From the NCBI GenBank assembly GCA_021785405.1, contig JAJYFF010000012.1:1-52553 (forward strand): 52,553 nt of DNA, written 5' to 3'. Within the stretch, counting starts at the first letter, position 1. The number at the start of each line of letters is the position of its first letter. This document shows positions 25,630 through 35,528 of the stretch, one piece after another. The translations under genes were made by a program, and so were the position numbers. The notes beneath the pieces are model-generated. The model had not been told where the DNA came from and searched no databases. It saw only the letters and a program-made list of their open reading frames with translations. The DNA comes from Pseudomonadota bacterium. GTDB taxonomy: Bacteria > Pseudomonadota > Gammaproteobacteria > Steroidobacterales > Steroidobacteraceae.

Positions 25630-28506
25630 ATGCACGAGATATGCATCCGCGGCGCCCGGACCCACAACCTCAAGAATATCGACCTCGATCTGCCTCGGGG
25701 CCGGCTGATCGTGCTCACCGGACCCTCCGGATCGGGCAAGTCCTCGCTCGCATTCGACACGATCTACGCGGAGGGGCAACGCCGCTACGTCGAATCCTTG
25801 TCGACCTACGCGCGGCAGTTCCTGTCGATGATGGAGAAGCCCGACGTCGACTCGATCGACGGCCTGTCGCCCGCGATCGCGATCGAGCAGAAATCGACGT
25901 CGCACAACCCCCGTTCGACGGTCGGGACCGTCACGGAGGTCTACGATTACCTCAGACTCCTGTATGCGCGGGCCGGCACGCCGCGCTGCCCGGACCATGG
26001 AATCGACCTCTCCGCCCAGACCGTGAGCCAGATGGTCGACGCGGTGCTCGCGATCCCGGCGGGCACGCCGCTGCTATTGCTCGCACCCGCGGTCGCCGCC
26101 CGCAAGGGCGAGCACGCCGGGGTCATCGAGGAGCTGCAGTCGGCCGGGTTCCTGCGCGCGCGGATCGACGGCGCGATCGTCGAACTCGACGCCGCGCCCA
26201 AACTCGACCCGCGGCGCAAGCACGACGTCGAGGCGATCGTCGACCGCTTCAAGGTCCGCGAGGACCTCGGGCAACGGCTCGCCGAGTCCTTCGAGACCGC
26301 GCTGCGCATCGGCCAGGGGATCGCGAAGATCGCGTTCGCCGACCAGCCCGAACGCGCCGAGATCGTGTTCTCCGACAAGTTCGCGTGCCCGGTTTGCGGT
26401 TACGCGCTGAGCGAGCTCGAGCCGCGATTGTTCTCGTTCAACAGTCCGATCGGCGCCTGCCAGGGCTGCGACGGCCTCGGGACCCAGACGTTCTTCGATC
26501 CGGCGAAGATCGTCGCGAATCCGCGTCTGTCGCTCGCCGCGGGCGCGGTCCGCGGCTGGGACCGGCGCAACACCCATTATTTCCAGATGATCCAGTCGCT
26601 CGCGCGTCACGCCCATTTCGACGTCGAGACTCCGTTTGCGTCCTTGCCCGACGCGGTGCAGGACCTGCTGTTCCACGGCAGCGGCGAGGAACAGATCGAG
26701 TTCAAGTACCTCGACGGGCACGGCGGCGCGGTGCGCCGCCGTCATCCGTTCGAGGGGATCGTGCACAACCTCGAGCGCCGCTACGCGGAGACCGAGTCGG
26801 CCGCGGTGCGCGAGGAACTCGCGCGCTATCGGTCCTCGCGCGCGTGTCCGCAGTGCGGCGGGGCGCGCCTGAACCGCGCGGCTCGGCACGTGTTCGTCGC
26901 GAGCCGCAGCCTGCCGGAGGTCGCCGCGCTCTCGGTGGAGGAGGCACGCCGCTTCTTCGACGCGGTCGCGGTCGGCGGGTGGCGCGGTGAGATCGCCGCG
27001 AAGATCATCAAGGAAATCGGCGATCGTCTCGCATTCCTCGCGAACGTCGGGCTCGGCTACCTGACGCTCGATCGCAGTGCCGACACCCTGTCGGGCGGGG
27101 AAGCGCAGCGCATCCGCCTCGCGAGCCAGATCGGCTCCGGGCTGGTCGGCGTGATGTACATCCTCGACGAACCCTCGATCGGCTTGCACCAGCGCGACAA
27201 CCAGCGCTTGCTCGACACGCTCGCCAAGCTCCGCGATCTCGGCAATACCGTGATCGTCGTGGAGCACGACGAGGAGGCGATCCGCCAGGCCGACCACGTC
27301 GTCGATCTCGGTCCAGGGGCTGGCGTGCACGGCGGCCGCGTCGTCGCGCAAGGCACCGCGGCCGAAGTCGCGGCCCATCCGGAATCGATCACGGGTCGAT
27401 ACCTGAGCGGGGCGCTCAGGATCGGGGTGCCGGGCGAACGGCGGCGCCCCGACCCGAAGCGCATGTTGCGCATCGTCGGTGCGCACGCGAACAACTTGAA
27501 AGCCGTGACCGCGGAGTTCCCGATCGGTCTGCTCACCTGCGTGACCGGCGTGTCCGGGTCCGGGAAGTCGACCTTGATCAACGACACGCTGTATCGCGCG
27601 GTGGCGGCGAGACTGAGCCGCGGCCCGACCTCGGGCGGGCGCTTCGAGCGGATCGATGGACTCGAGCACGTCGACCGCGTGATCGAGATCGACCAGAGCC
27701 CGATCGGGCGCACGCCGCGCTCGAACCCGGCGACCTACACCGGTCTGTTCGCGCCGATACGCGAAATCTTCGCGACCATGCCCGAAGCCCGCGCGCGCGG
27801 CTACGGATCCGGGCGCTTCAGCTTCAACGTGAAGGGGGGCCGCTGCGAGGCCTGCCAGGGCGACGGCGTGATCAAGGTCGAGATGCATTTTCTCGCGGAC
27901 GTGTACGTGCCCTGCGACGTCTGCCGTGGCCAGCGTTACAACCGTGAGACCCTCGAGGTGCGTTTCAAGGGCAAGAACATCCACGAGGTGCTCGAGATGA
28001 CGATCGAGGAGGCGGCGCCGTTCTTCGCGGCGGTGCCGACCGTGCACCCGAAGCTGCAGACGATGCTCGACGTCGGCCTGTCCTACGTGCGGCTCGGCCA
28101 GAGTGCGACGACGCTGTCCGGCGGCGAGGCTCAGCGCGTGAAACTCTCCCGCGAGCTGTCCAAGCGAGCGACCGGGCGGACGTTGTACATCCTCGACGAA
28201 CCGACGACCGGGCTGCATTTCGCCGACATCGCATTGCTCCTGAAGGTCCTGCAGCGGTTGCGGGACGAAGGCAATACGGTGGTCGTGATCGAGCACAACC
28301 TCGACGTGATCAAGACCGCCGATTGGATCGTCGACCTCGGCCCCGAGGGCGGCGACGGCGGCGGACGGGTCGTCGCGACGGGCACTCCGGAGACGATTGC
28401 CGCGGATCCCGCGTCGATCACCGGGCGCTATCTGCAGGCGACGCTCGAGCGGGGAGCGGCGGTCGAGTGCCTCGAGGGTCGACCGTCGCGTAGACGCCGC
28501 GCCTGA
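25630..28506 (+). CDS. uvrA: Excinuclease ABC subunit A
   Basis: A 958-aa DNA damage-recognition ATPase of nucleotide excision repair. It has two ABC units: Walker [11 protein letters not shown] (residues 31-40) with signature [13 protein letters not shown] near 490, and Walker [11 protein letters not shown] near 640 with signature [12 protein letters not shown] near 833. Two zinc-finger modules are present: CPVC/CQGC near 253-283 and CEAC/CDVC near 738-763. The ATG at 25630 gives the normal [15 protein letters not shown] start. It is first of a plus-strand run uvrA - histidine phosphatase - pyrD - folE; the next gene starts 17 bases on. Confidence 0.96.
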   Translation: MHEICIRGARTHNLKNIDLDLPRGRLIVLTGPSGSGKSSLAFDTIYAEGQRRYVESLSTYARQFLSMMEKPDVDSIDGLSPAIAIEQKSTSHNPRSTVGTVTEVYDYLRLLYARAGTPRCPDHGIDLSAQTVSQMVDAVLAIPAGTPLLLLAPAVAARKGEHAGVIEELQSAGFLRARIDGAIVELDAAPKLDPRRKHDVEAIVDRFKVREDLGQRLAESFETALRIGQGIAKIAFADQPERAEIVFSDKFACPVCGYALSELEPRLFSFNSPIGACQGCDGLGTQTFFDPAKIVANPRLSLAAGAVRGWDRRNTHYFQMIQSLARHAHFDVETPFASLPDAVQDLLFHGSGEEQIEFKYLDGHGGAVRRRHPFEGIVHNLERRYAETESAAVREELARYRSSRACPQCGGARLNRAARHVFVASRSLPEVAALSVEEARRFFDAVAVGGWRGEIAAKIIKEIGDRLAFLANVGLGYLTLDRSADTLSGGEAQRIRLASQIGSGLVGVMYILDEPSIGLHQRDNQRLLDTLAKLRDLGNTVIVVEHDEEAIRQADHVVDLGPGAGVHGGRVVAQGTAAEVAAHPESITGRYLSGALRIGVPGERRRPDPKRMLRIVGAHANNLKAVTAEFPIGLLTCVTGVSGSGKSTLINDTLYRAVAARLSRGPTSGGRFERIDGLEHVDRVIEIDQSPIGRTPRSNPATYTGLFAPIREIFATMPEARARGYGSGRFSFNVKGGRCEACQGDGVIKVEMHFLADVYVPCDVCRGQRYNRETLEVRFKGKNIHEVLEMTIEEAAPFFAAVPTVHPKLQTMLDVGLSYVRLGQSATTLSGGEAQRVKLSRELSKRATGRTLYILDEPTTGLHFADIALLLKVLQRLRDEGNTVVVIEHNLDVIKTADWIVDLGPEGGDGGGRVVATGTPETIAADPASITGRYLQATLERGAAVECLEGRPSRRRRA

Positions 28507-28523
28507 CGCCGGAGGAAGGCCGC

Positions 28524-29090
28524 ATGGACGTCTACTTGATCCGTCACACCCGGCCCGACGTCGATCCGGAGGTCTGCCACGGCCGCCTCGATGTGCCGCT
28601 GACCGCCGATTTCCCCGCCGGCGCGGAGCGCCTGCTCACGGCGCTGGCCGCGGGCACTCCGATCGTCACGGCCGCGGCGCGTCGCTGCCGCCGCCTCGCG
28701 GACCATTTGGCCGCGGCGCTCGGCTCGACCGTCAGCGTCGACGACCGGCTGCGGGAAATGGACTTCGGCCGCTGGGAAGGGCGGCGCTGGCGTGAGATCC
28801 CTCGCGTGGAGACCGATGCGTGGAGCCGCGAGTTCTGGAACCACCCGCCGCCGGATGGCGAATCGTACGCGGCGATGCACGCCCGGGTCGCCGCGGCATG
28901 GGAAGCGCTGCTGTCGCGCCCCGCCGATGCGGTCGCGGTGATCGGACCGATCGGGCCACTGCGCGCGTTGCTGACGATCGCGCTCGATTTGCCGCCGGAG
29001 ACGTTCGTGCGGGTGCATCTCGACCATGGTGGCGTCACGAAGCTGTCGGATGCGACCGGCGGATGGCGTCTGGATTACTCGAATCGCTGA
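28524..29090 (+). CDS. CobC-like histidine phosphatase lacking the second catalytic His
   Basis: A 188-aa protein of the histidine phosphatase superfamily, closest in look to CobC/PhpB-type alpha-ribazole phosphatase. The N-terminal RHTRP (Arg7, His8 nucleophile), ARRCRRLA near residue 52 and EMDFGRWEG near 78-86 are present. The region that normally reads VSHGG-x-LRAL reads VIGPIGPLRALL, so the second catalytic His is replaced by Pro142 (codon at 28947-28949). Either activity is changed or lost, or the protein has become a binding protein. It lies 17 bases after uvrA; no cobalamin gene is nearby. Confidence 0.75.
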   Translation: MDVYLIRHTRPDVDPEVCHGRLDVPLTADFPAGAERLLTALAAGTPIVTAAARRCRRLADHLAAALGSTVSVDDRLREMDFGRWEGRRWREIPRVETDAWSREFWNHPPPDGESYAAMHARVAAAWEALLSRPADAVAVIGPIGPLRALLTIALDLPPETFVRVHLDHGGVTKLSDATGGWRLDYSNR

Positions 29091-29168
29091 ACCGGCGGGA
29101 TGCCGGCCGCGGCCGGCGCGGTCCCGCCAGGAGCCGTGGATGACGCTGCGCAAACCGGAGCCGAAGTG

Positions 29169-30227
29169 ATGCGCCGAATGATTCGATCGATGGAGCAGGC
29201 GGCGATCGGCGCGGCGTTGCCGCTGCTGCGACGGCTGGATCCGGAACAGGCGCATACGCTCGGGCTCGTCGGCCTGAAATGCCTGCGCCCGGTCTGGCCG
29301 CGCGCCGCGCCGCGCCGCGCGCTCGCGCTCGACTGCGCGGGCCTGCGTTTCGAGCATCCGCTCGGCCTCGCCGCCGGCTTCGACAAGAATGCCGACTACC
29401 TCGATGCGCTCGGCGCGCTCGGCTTCAGCCACGTCGAGATCGGCACGGTGACGCCACGGCCCCAGCCGGGGAATCCGCGGCCGCGGATGTTCCGCCTGAG
29501 CGCGGAGCGCGCGCTCGTGAATCGGATGGGGTTCAACAACAAGGGCGCCGAGTACGTCGCCGCCCGCCTCGAGCGCCGCGCGTACCGCGGCATCGTCGGC
29601 GTCAGCATCGGCAAGAACTTCGATACGCCGATCGAACGCGCCGGCGACGACTACCTCGCGGTCTTCCGGAGACTCTTCGGTTACGCCGACTACTTCGCGG
29701 TGAACGTCTCCTCGCCGAACACCGCGAGATTGCGCGAGCTGCAAGATCGCGGCGCGCTGGCCGGGGTCGTCTCCCCGCTCGTGAGCGCCCGGGCGGAGCT
29801 CGTGCGTCGCGGCGGCCGGCACGTTCCCCTGTTCGTGAAGATCGCGCCGGATCTCGACGCGCAAGCCCTCGATCGGCTGGCCGACGAGCTCGCGGCACTC
29901 GCGGTCGACGGCGTGATCGCGACGAACACGTCCAACCAGTTGCAGCCGTTCGGCGCGGCGCTGCCTCCCGGGATCACCGGCGGCCTGAGCGGCGCGCCCC
30001 TGCACGAGCAGTCGCTCGCGACGATCGCCCGCCTGCGGGCGCGGCTGCCGCCCGACCTGCCGATCATCGGCGTGGGCGGGATCTTCGATGCCCGGTCGGC
30101 GCTCGCGACGCTCGCGGCCGGCGCGACGCTGATCCAGGTCTATACCGGATTCGCGTATCGCGGCCCGGTGTTGATCGAGGAGATCCTCGACGCACTCGAG
30201 CGCCGCGCGACCGGTCGCGATGGATGA
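29169..30227 (+). CDS. pyrD: Dihydroorotate dehydrogenase (quinone), class 2
   Basis: A 352-aa membrane-associated flavoenzyme oxidising dihydroorotate to orotate with quinone in pyrimidine synthesis. The class-2 N-terminal membrane helix region is present, then LAAGFDKNA near residue 69, GTVTPRPQPGNPRPR near 90, the catalytic Ser in NVSSPNT near 179, and the FMN phosphate segment IIGVGGIF near 300. Three close ATG codons compete (29169, 29178, 29190); the first has GGAG at eight bases and is chosen. It lies between the phosphatase-like gene and folE on the same strand. Confidence 0.94.
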   Translation: MRRMIRSMEQAAIGAALPLLRRLDPEQAHTLGLVGLKCLRPVWPRAAPRRALALDCAGLRFEHPLGLAAGFDKNADYLDALGALGFSHVEIGTVTPRPQPGNPRPRMFRLSAERALVNRMGFNNKGAEYVAARLERRAYRGIVGVSIGKNFDTPIERAGDDYLAVFRRLFGYADYFAVNVSSPNTARLRELQDRGALAGVVSPLVSARAELVRRGGRHVPLFVKIAPDLDAQALDRLADELAALAVDGVIATNTSNQLQPFGAALPPGITGGLSGAPLHEQSLATIARLRARLPPDLPIIGVGGIFDARSALATLAAGATLIQVYTGFAYRGPVLIEEILDALERRATGRDG

Positions 30228-30283
30228 GCACGCGAGCGGTGTTATCGTAGCGATCCGAATTCAACGCATCCCGAGGACAGACC

Positions 30284-30898
30284 GTGCAGCAACGACCCGC
30301 CGTGAAGACCCGACGCCGCATCAGCCGCCGCGACGCCGAGGAGGCCGTCCGTACCCTGCTGCGTTGGGCAGGCGAAGATCCGAACCGCGAAGGCCTGCGA
30401 GATACGCCGAAACGGGTGGTGAGCGCGTACGCGGACTGGTTCTCCGGCTACTCGGTCGACCCCGGCGAGTATTTGCGACGCACCTTCGAAGAGGTGGAAG
30501 GCTACGACGAGATGGTCGTCCTGCGCGACATCGCCTTCGAGTCCTATTGCGAGCACCACATGGCGCCGATCATCGGCCGAGCGCACATCGGCTACCTGCC
30601 GACCGACCGGGTCGTCGGGATCAGCAAGCTCGCGCGCGTGGTCGACGGCTTCTCGCGCCGCTTTCAAGTCCAGGAGAAGCTCACGGCGCAGATCGCGGCC
30701 TGCATCAACGAGGTGCTGAAGCCGCGCGGCGTCGGCGTCGTGATCGACGCGGTTCACCAGTGCATGACGACGCGCGGGGTGCACAAACGGGGCGTCTCCA
30801 TGGTCACGAGCAGCATGCTCGGGACCTTCCGCAAGGATGGCAGCACCCGCGCCGAGTTCCTGCGTTTCATCGACATCGAGCGCAATAGCGCGTCCTAG
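30284..30898 (+). CDS. folE: GTP cyclohydrolase I
   Basis: A 204-aa enzyme making dihydroneopterin triphosphate from GTP, first step of folate synthesis. Zinc and active-site residues are seen in SYCEHHMAP (Cys and His ligands near residue 87) and the later HQCMTTRGV near 160. The last part ([13 protein letters not shown]) is highly typical. It starts with GTG at 30284, six bases after GAGGA. Its stop overlaps the convergent zinc-ribbon gene by four bases. Confidence 0.95.
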   Translation: MQQRPAVKTRRRISRRDAEEAVRTLLRWAGEDPNREGLRDTPKRVVSAYADWFSGYSVDPGEYLRRTFEEVEGYDEMVVLRDIAFESYCEHHMAPIIGRAHIGYLPTDRVVGISKLARVVDGFSRRFQVQEKLTAQIAACINEVLKPRGVGVVIDAVHQCMTTRGVHKRGVSMVTSSMLGTFRKDGSTRAEFLRFIDIERNSAS

Positions 30899-31311
30899 GC
30901 ACGTCGGTCGGCCGCGGGCCGCGGCGCGTTCGAGGCCCCCTGACCGCTCGGCGCGGCTTCGGCAGCGGGGATCAATTCAACCGACAGGCTGTAGCCGTGC
31001 CGCTCGCCGGGCGCGAGTGCGCCGACGCCGACGACTTGCTGGGCGATCCGCTCGCCCACCCGATTGGTGATCGACACGACGACGCAGTACTCGCAGCCCT
31101 GCTCGACCGATTCGTGGCCGATCGTCCCCTCGATGCGCATCGCGATCCGGCCGGTCGGCCGGGCCGCGCCGGCGGAGGACCCGCCGGCGGCCGGATTGAA
31201 CCGCAAATGGTGCCGGCACGCGGGGCACACGCTCGCGCTCGCCAGGATCGTCGCCTTGCAATGAGGACAGACTCGCGTCGCGCCGATCGATCCGTGGCGC
31301 GCCGCGCTCAT
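30895..31311 (-). CDS. Zinc-ribbon domain hypothetical protein
   Basis: A 138-aa protein. An N-terminal zinc ribbon has CPHC and CPAC spaced 13 residues apart (about residues 15-33), followed by a linker rich in Gly and Ala and a small beta-rich domain (about 55-120). The tail is Ala- and Pro-rich. I do not recognise a named family. The ATG at 31311 overlaps the bactofilin stop (ATGA), so it is coupled to bactofilin and may bind or regulate it. No membrane segment or signal peptide is present, so it should be cytosolic. Confidence 0.7.
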   Translation of the reverse strand: MSAARHGSIGATRVCPHCKATILASASVCPACRHHLRFNPAAGGSSAGAARPTGRIAMRIEGTIGHESVEQGCEYCVVVSITNRVGERIAQQVVGVGALAPGERHGYSLSVELIPAAEAAPSGQGASNAPRPAADRRA

Positions 31312-31799
31312 CGGCCGCTGTCGAGCTTCGGCGGCTTCTCGTCTCCCCAACCGAATTCGACGTGTCCGCGCATCCGCGAACCGGCCGCCACCGTGATCGA
31401 TCCGGCCTTGACGTCGCCGACGATCACTCCGCCATCGAGCACATCGACGCGTTTCGCGGACTCGATGTTGCCTTGCAGTTCGCCGCCGACGACCACGACG
31501 CCGGCGAGCACCTGACCCGTCAGGTGCGCGCCCGGTTCGATGTTGAAGTTCCCGTCGATGCGCACATCGCCCTTGAACCGGCCCGCGATGCGGACGTTGC
31601 CCGATCCCTCGATCTTGCCTTCGATCGTGATGTTCGCGGCGATCATCGAATCGCCGCCGTCGACGGGTTCGCGCGCCCTGCGCGCCGCGGGCGGCGGGGC
31701 CGCCGGGATCGGCTCGAGCGGTGGCCGATCGATCGGCGGGGACGGACTCGAGGAGTGGCCGGTCGGGGCCGGTGTGGTGATTTCCTTCCAGAGCGCCAT
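31308..31799 (-). CDS. Bactofilin family cytoskeletal protein
   Basis: A 163-aa protein with a Pro-rich disordered N-terminus (about residues 1-50) and a bactofilin beta-helix domain (about 52-145; repeats such as ITIEGKIEGSGNVRIAGRFKGDVR and INVxPGAHLTGQV-like turns). Bactofilins polymerise without nucleotide into membrane-linked filaments that place envelope enzymes or shape the cell. The ATG at 31799 follows GGGAGG at six bases; frame continues upstream but without conservation. It is third in the Omp85-MMPL-bactofilin-zinc ribbon unit, 58 bases after the MMPL stop. Confidence 0.85.
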   Translation of the reverse strand: MALWKEITTPAPTGHSSSPSPPIDRPPLEPIPAAPPPAARRAREPVDGGDSMIAANITIEGKIEGSGNVRIAGRFKGDVRIDGNFNIEPGAHLTGQVLAGVVVVGGELQGNIESAKRVDVLDGGVIVGDVKAGSITVAAGSRMRGHVEFGWGDEKPPKLDSGR

Positions 31800-31857
31800 C
31801 GCGTTGCCTCCCTCGGGTAACGTTGAACGTGACGAAGAGCGGCAGATTAACCGCGGT

Positions 31858-34077
31858 TCACGATCCCGCCCCACTGTCTTTTATTGGCGACGACCCCCGC
31901 CGGTGCGCGCCAGGATACCAGTTCCAGCGACCCGCCACGCTCATGAACGCCGGCACGACCACCCCGCGGATCACGGTCGCATCGACCAGCACCGACACGC
32001 ACAGTCCGACGCCGATCATCTTCAAGGCCGGCAGCGCCGCGCCGGCGAAAGCCCCGAACACGACGGCCATGATCAAACCGGCTCCCGTGATCACCGGCGC
32101 GACCGCGGCCAGGCCCTCGACGGTCGCCCGCTGGTTGTCGCCGTGCGCGAGATATTCGCGCTGGATCCGGAACAGCAAGAACAGCTCGTAATCCATCGAC
32201 AGCCCGAAGCTGAGGCAAAAGATCATCAAGGGGACCTCGAGCGCGATGGCCGCGAACGGCCGCTCGAGTCCGACCAGTCCGCCGAACCAGCCGAACTGGA
32301 AGATCGCGACGACCGCGCCGTAACCGGCGGCGATCGCGAGCAAGTTCGCGATGACCGCCTTCAGCGGGAGCACGAACGAACGGAACGCCGCGAACAGCAA
32401 CGCGAGCGTCGCGGCGATCACGAATCCGAACACTTTCGGGAAGCCGCGCCACATCGCCGAGTCGAAATCGTTGTAATAGACCGGCGTGCCGCCGACGGTC
32501 GCGCGGAACGGACCGGCGGGCACCAGCCGCTGCAGTGCTCGCGCGAGCGCCTGCGCCCGAACGAGGGAGACGCCGCGCACGGGCGACACGTCGAACAGGC
32601 CCGCCCGGCCGTCGCGACTGAGGTACACGGCGCGCGCGGCGGGGTCGGACGCGGACAGCGGCGAGGCGACCGCGGCCACGCCGGGAAACGCCGCGAGCCG
32701 CTGGGCGTAGGCCATGAGCGCCGGCCGATGCGACGCAGCAAGCCAGGGGGCGCCGTCGGTCGCGCGCACGATGATCCGCAGATCCAACCCCGAGTCGTCA
32801 TAGCCGAGGGCGGACAGCATTTCCATACCGACTCGTGACTCCAGCCCCTTCGGCAAGAACCACGGTTCGTTGGAGAAGCCGCTGCGCGCCCCCACGATCG
32901 GTGACGCGAGGGCGGCGAGCAGCACGCCGGCGAACGCGAGGCTCCGCACCGGGCGCCGGGTCGTCCAGCCGGCGAGACGCCGCCAGATCTTCGAGCGGTC
33001 GGCGCGCCGGAACGCACCGACGCCGACCGGCCAGCGCTCGATCCGCCGGCCGAGGAGCGCCAAGCACGCCGGCAGCAGGGTGAGCGCCGCGAGCACCGCG
33101 ACGACCACGACCAACGCGCCCCCGATCCCGACGCTGCGAGTCTCCAGGATCGGGCTGAACAGCAGTCCGAGCAAGCCGATCGCGACGGTCGATCCGGACC
33201 AGCCGATCGTCCGACCCGCCTCCGCGACCGTCTGCGCGACCGCCTCGACGACGCTCGCACCGTCGAGATGCTCCCGGAAATCCTTGACCATCAACAACGA
33301 ATAATCGATTCCAACCGCGAGACCGATCATCGTGACGACGTTGCCCAGCAGGTTCGAGACCGGCATCGCACGCGCCAACAGGAACGCGGCGCCGAACGCG
33401 ACCATCGTCGAGGCAAGACCCATCAGGAACGGCAAGGCCGCCGCGACGAGCGTCCCGAAAGCGATCAACAAGATCGCGAGGGTGAGCGGCAGTGCGCGCT
33501 TCTCCGCGTGATCGCCGCCCTGGGCACTGCTCGTGTTGATGTCGTAATCGATCGCCGGGCCGCCGGTGACCGCCACCCGCGCACCGGGATCGAGATGCCG
33601 CAACTCGCGACGCAACGGCGCGAGCGCGGCGCGGACGCGCGCCACCGCACGATGCTGCCCTTCCGCATCGAGCGGTTTCAGCCCGACCAGCAACATCGTG
33701 GAGCGCCCATCCGCGGAGCGCATGGACGGGTCGGCGGTATCCGCGTAGCTCAGGACGGCGCTCACGTCCGGCAGCGCCCGCAGCCGCGCCGCGGCGCGTC
33801 GGTCCCAGGCCGCGAACGGCGGCGCGCCGATCGACTGCTGCGGGCTGTCGACCGCGACGATCAACGGGTCGAGGAACGGATTCCGGAAATCCCGGCGCAA
33901 GGTCGTGTCGACGCGCTGCGACGCGCTGCCGACGACGGTCGCCGCACCGCCGATCGCGACCCGCGGGAATTCGATCGCGCCCCATGCGCCGAGCGCGATC
34001 GCGATCACCCAGAGCGCGATCACGAGGACCGGGTGCCGCGCGACGGCGCGGCCGAATGACAATAACGTGGATCTCAT
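31858..34077 (-). CDS. MMPL-family RND transporter
   Basis: A 739-aa inner-membrane transporter with two repeats, each a first helix, a large extracytoplasmic loop and a bundle of about five helices (12 in all). The MMPL motifs are GLAVGIDYSLLMVKDFREH near residue 252 and SFGLSMDYELFLLFRIQREY near 648, where the Asp-Tyr pairs serve proton relay. Relatives move lipids, hopanoids or other hydrophobic molecules. Its length is shorter than HpnN-type proteins. It begins 12 bases after the Omp85-type barrel gene and precedes bactofilin, suggesting inner- and outer-membrane partners for the same cargo. The cargo is unknown. Confidence 0.85.
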   Translation of the reverse strand: MRSTLLSFGRAVARHPVLVIALWVIAIALGAWGAIEFPRVAIGGAATVVGSASQRVDTTLRRDFRNPFLDPLIVAVDSPQQSIGAPPFAAWDRRAAARLRALPDVSAVLSYADTADPSMRSADGRSTMLLVGLKPLDAEGQHRAVARVRAALAPLRRELRHLDPGARVAVTGGPAIDYDINTSSAQGGDHAEKRALPLTLAILLIAFGTLVAAALPFLMGLASTMVAFGAAFLLARAMPVSNLLGNVVTMIGLAVGIDYSLLMVKDFREHLDGASVVEAVAQTVAEAGRTIGWSGSTVAIGLLGLLFSPILETRSVGIGGALVVVVAVLAALTLLPACLALLGRRIERWPVGVGAFRRADRSKIWRRLAGWTTRRPVRSLAFAGVLLAALASPIVGARSGFSNEPWFLPKGLESRVGMEMLSALGYDDSGLDLRIIVRATDGAPWLAASHRPALMAYAQRLAAFPGVAAVASPLSASDPAARAVYLSRDGRAGLFDVSPVRGVSLVRAQALARALQRLVPAGPFRATVGGTPVYYNDFDSAMWRGFPKVFGFVIAATLALLFAAFRSFVLPLKAVIANLLAIAAGYGAVVAIFQFGWFGGLVGLERPFAAIALEVPLMIFCLSFGLSMDYELFLLFRIQREYLAHGDNQRATVEGLAAVAPVITGAGLIMAVVFGAFAGAALPALKMIGVGLCVSVLVDATVIRGVVVPAFMSVAGRWNWYPGAHRRGSSPIKDSGAGS

Positions 34078-34089
34078 CGAGGACGGTCG

Positions 34090-35349
34090 CTAGAAAGGAT
34101 AGTTGATGCCGGTGAACACCGCGGGTCCCTCGCTGCCGACGCCGACGTCGACGTAGCCGACGACGAACGGCGGCGCGATGCCCCGAAAGCCGAGACCGAT
34201 CACGTGGTGCAAGTGCGTGAACGGCAGCGTACGGGAGTTGGCGAACACCTCGCCGAGGTCGATGAACGGCGTGAGTTCGATGTCGATGTGGGTCGCCATC
34301 GCGTTGAGCGACAGCACTCGCCGCCGGTACTCGATGCTGGTCGAGAACGAGTTGCGCCCGTAGAAGCGGCCGGCGCCATAGCCGCGCAGCGGCTGTTCTT
34401 CCCCGAGCACGCTGCTGTCGCCGCCGATGCTCGACAGGCTCCAGAACGGCACGTTCTCCTCACCCGGCATGTATCGCAGCGCGAGGTGCGCGGCGAGCAC
34501 CGTCTGGGAGTTCAGTGACCAGAAATGCCGGGCGTCGAGGCCGACGACGCTGTAGAGCGAGTCGTTGACCGCGCCGTGGCTCGCCGCGACGCCGCCGAAC
34601 ACCACGTAGGCGCCGCCGCGTGTCGGTATGGTCAAGTCATTGCGGGTATCGTAGGCGACTTCGATGCGGTTCAAGATCTCGTGATTCGCGCCGATGCCGA
34701 GCAATCCCGCGAAGCGCGTTTGGATCGACGCGATCTTGGCCAGCGAGCCGGGTTGGATCGCGACCTCGCGGACCCGCATCGTCCACGCGATCTGCCATGC
34801 GCGAGTGACGTTCCAGCCCAGGGTCGTCTCGACGTATTTTTGTTGCTTCGTGTAGTTCGTCTCGTCGATGACCGGCGAGTTGTTGCCGATCCCGTAGAAA
34901 CGCGGGGTGCCGCTGCGGTCGTAGACCACGCTCGCGTCGAACGACCAGCGGCTGCGGCGCAACCGCCCCGTCTGGTACTCGAAGTCGAATTCGCTTTCGA
35001 CGCGCTGTTTCGCGCCCCCGACCACCGACCATTGGGTATCGTCCGAAGGGTACGCGAAGATCCGCCCGCGGGCGCCCCAGCCGAAGTAGGGGTTGTAGAT
35101 CACGTCCGGCGCGATGATCTCGCGAATCTGGCTCTGACTGTCCGTGTGCAGCCACGTCGGGATCAAGCCGAGCGTCGTGCCGCTGTTCGGGTCGACGTCG
35201 ATTTCCGGCACCGGGATGAACGGCGCGGTCGCCGGATCCAGCCACCGAGCGAGCCACGGCGGCAGCGCGGCCTGCGCTCGGCCGGCACCGATCAGGCCGA
35301 CGAGGCCGAGGCCGATCGCTCCGAGCCACGCGGCCGGTACTTTCCTCAA
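34090..35349 (-). CDS. POTRA-less Omp85/BamA-type outer-membrane barrel
   Basis: A 419-aa outer-membrane protein with a signal peptide cut after AQA (about residue 27). No POTRA domain fits before the barrel. The barrel shows the Omp85 motif LRGYGAGRFYG (321-331), the DTRNDLTIPTRGG turn near 234-246, and a C-terminal Phe, as in the surface-antigen (PF01103) family. Reading can extend upstream, but TTG at 35349 is preferred because GAGGAG stands eight bases upstream and it yields a compact signal peptide. It is the first gene of the unit with the MMPL transporter. It may serve as outer-membrane outlet or insertase; neither is shown. Confidence 0.8.
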   Translation of the reverse strand: MRKVPAAWLGAIGLGLVGLIGAGRAQAALPPWLARWLDPATAPFIPVPEIDVDPNSGTTLGLIPTWLHTDSQSQIREIIAPDVIYNPYFGWGARGRIFAYPSDDTQWSVVGGAKQRVESEFDFEYQTGRLRRSRWSFDASVVYDRSGTPRFYGIGNNSPVIDETNYTKQQKYVETTLGWNVTRAWQIAWTMRVREVAIQPGSLAKIASIQTRFAGLLGIGANHEILNRIEVAYDTRNDLTIPTRGGAYVVFGGVAASHGAVNDSLYSVVGLDARHFWSLNSQTVLAAHLALRYMPGEENVPFWSLSSIGGDSSVLGEEQPLRGYGAGRFYGRNSFSTSIEYRRRVLSLNAMATHIDIELTPFIDLGEVFANSRTLPFTHLHHVIGLGFRGIAPPFVVGYVDVGVGSEGPAVFTGINYPF

Positions 35350-35487
35350 GGCACTCGCTCCTCGCCGTTCCGGGGCTGCGAGCTTAGCAATTTTCCGACC
35401 GGTATCGCAGCGGACGGCGTCTCGAAGCGGCTCGAAACGACCGTCCGCCGCGACGGCGAAGCGGCCGCAACGCGCGCCGTTCACCGC

Positions 35488-35493
35488 TATAAT
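35488..35493 (+). promoter_or_regulatory. Perfect -10 box of the aminotransferase gene
   Basis: TATAAT at 35488-35493, 35 bases before the GTG start at 35529, in the 179-base gap from the divergent barrel gene. The -35 region is weak (CCGCAA at 17-base spacing), so activator help is possible. Confidence 0.45.
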
Positions 35494-35528
35494 CGGCGCC
35501 CCTTCCATCAGCCGCGGACGCTACCGCC

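Noticed and set aside
26074-28296. 740-codon minus-strand open frame inside uvrA
   Set aside because: Mirror frame of a GC-rich gene; no family motif, while uvrA on the other strand is complete.
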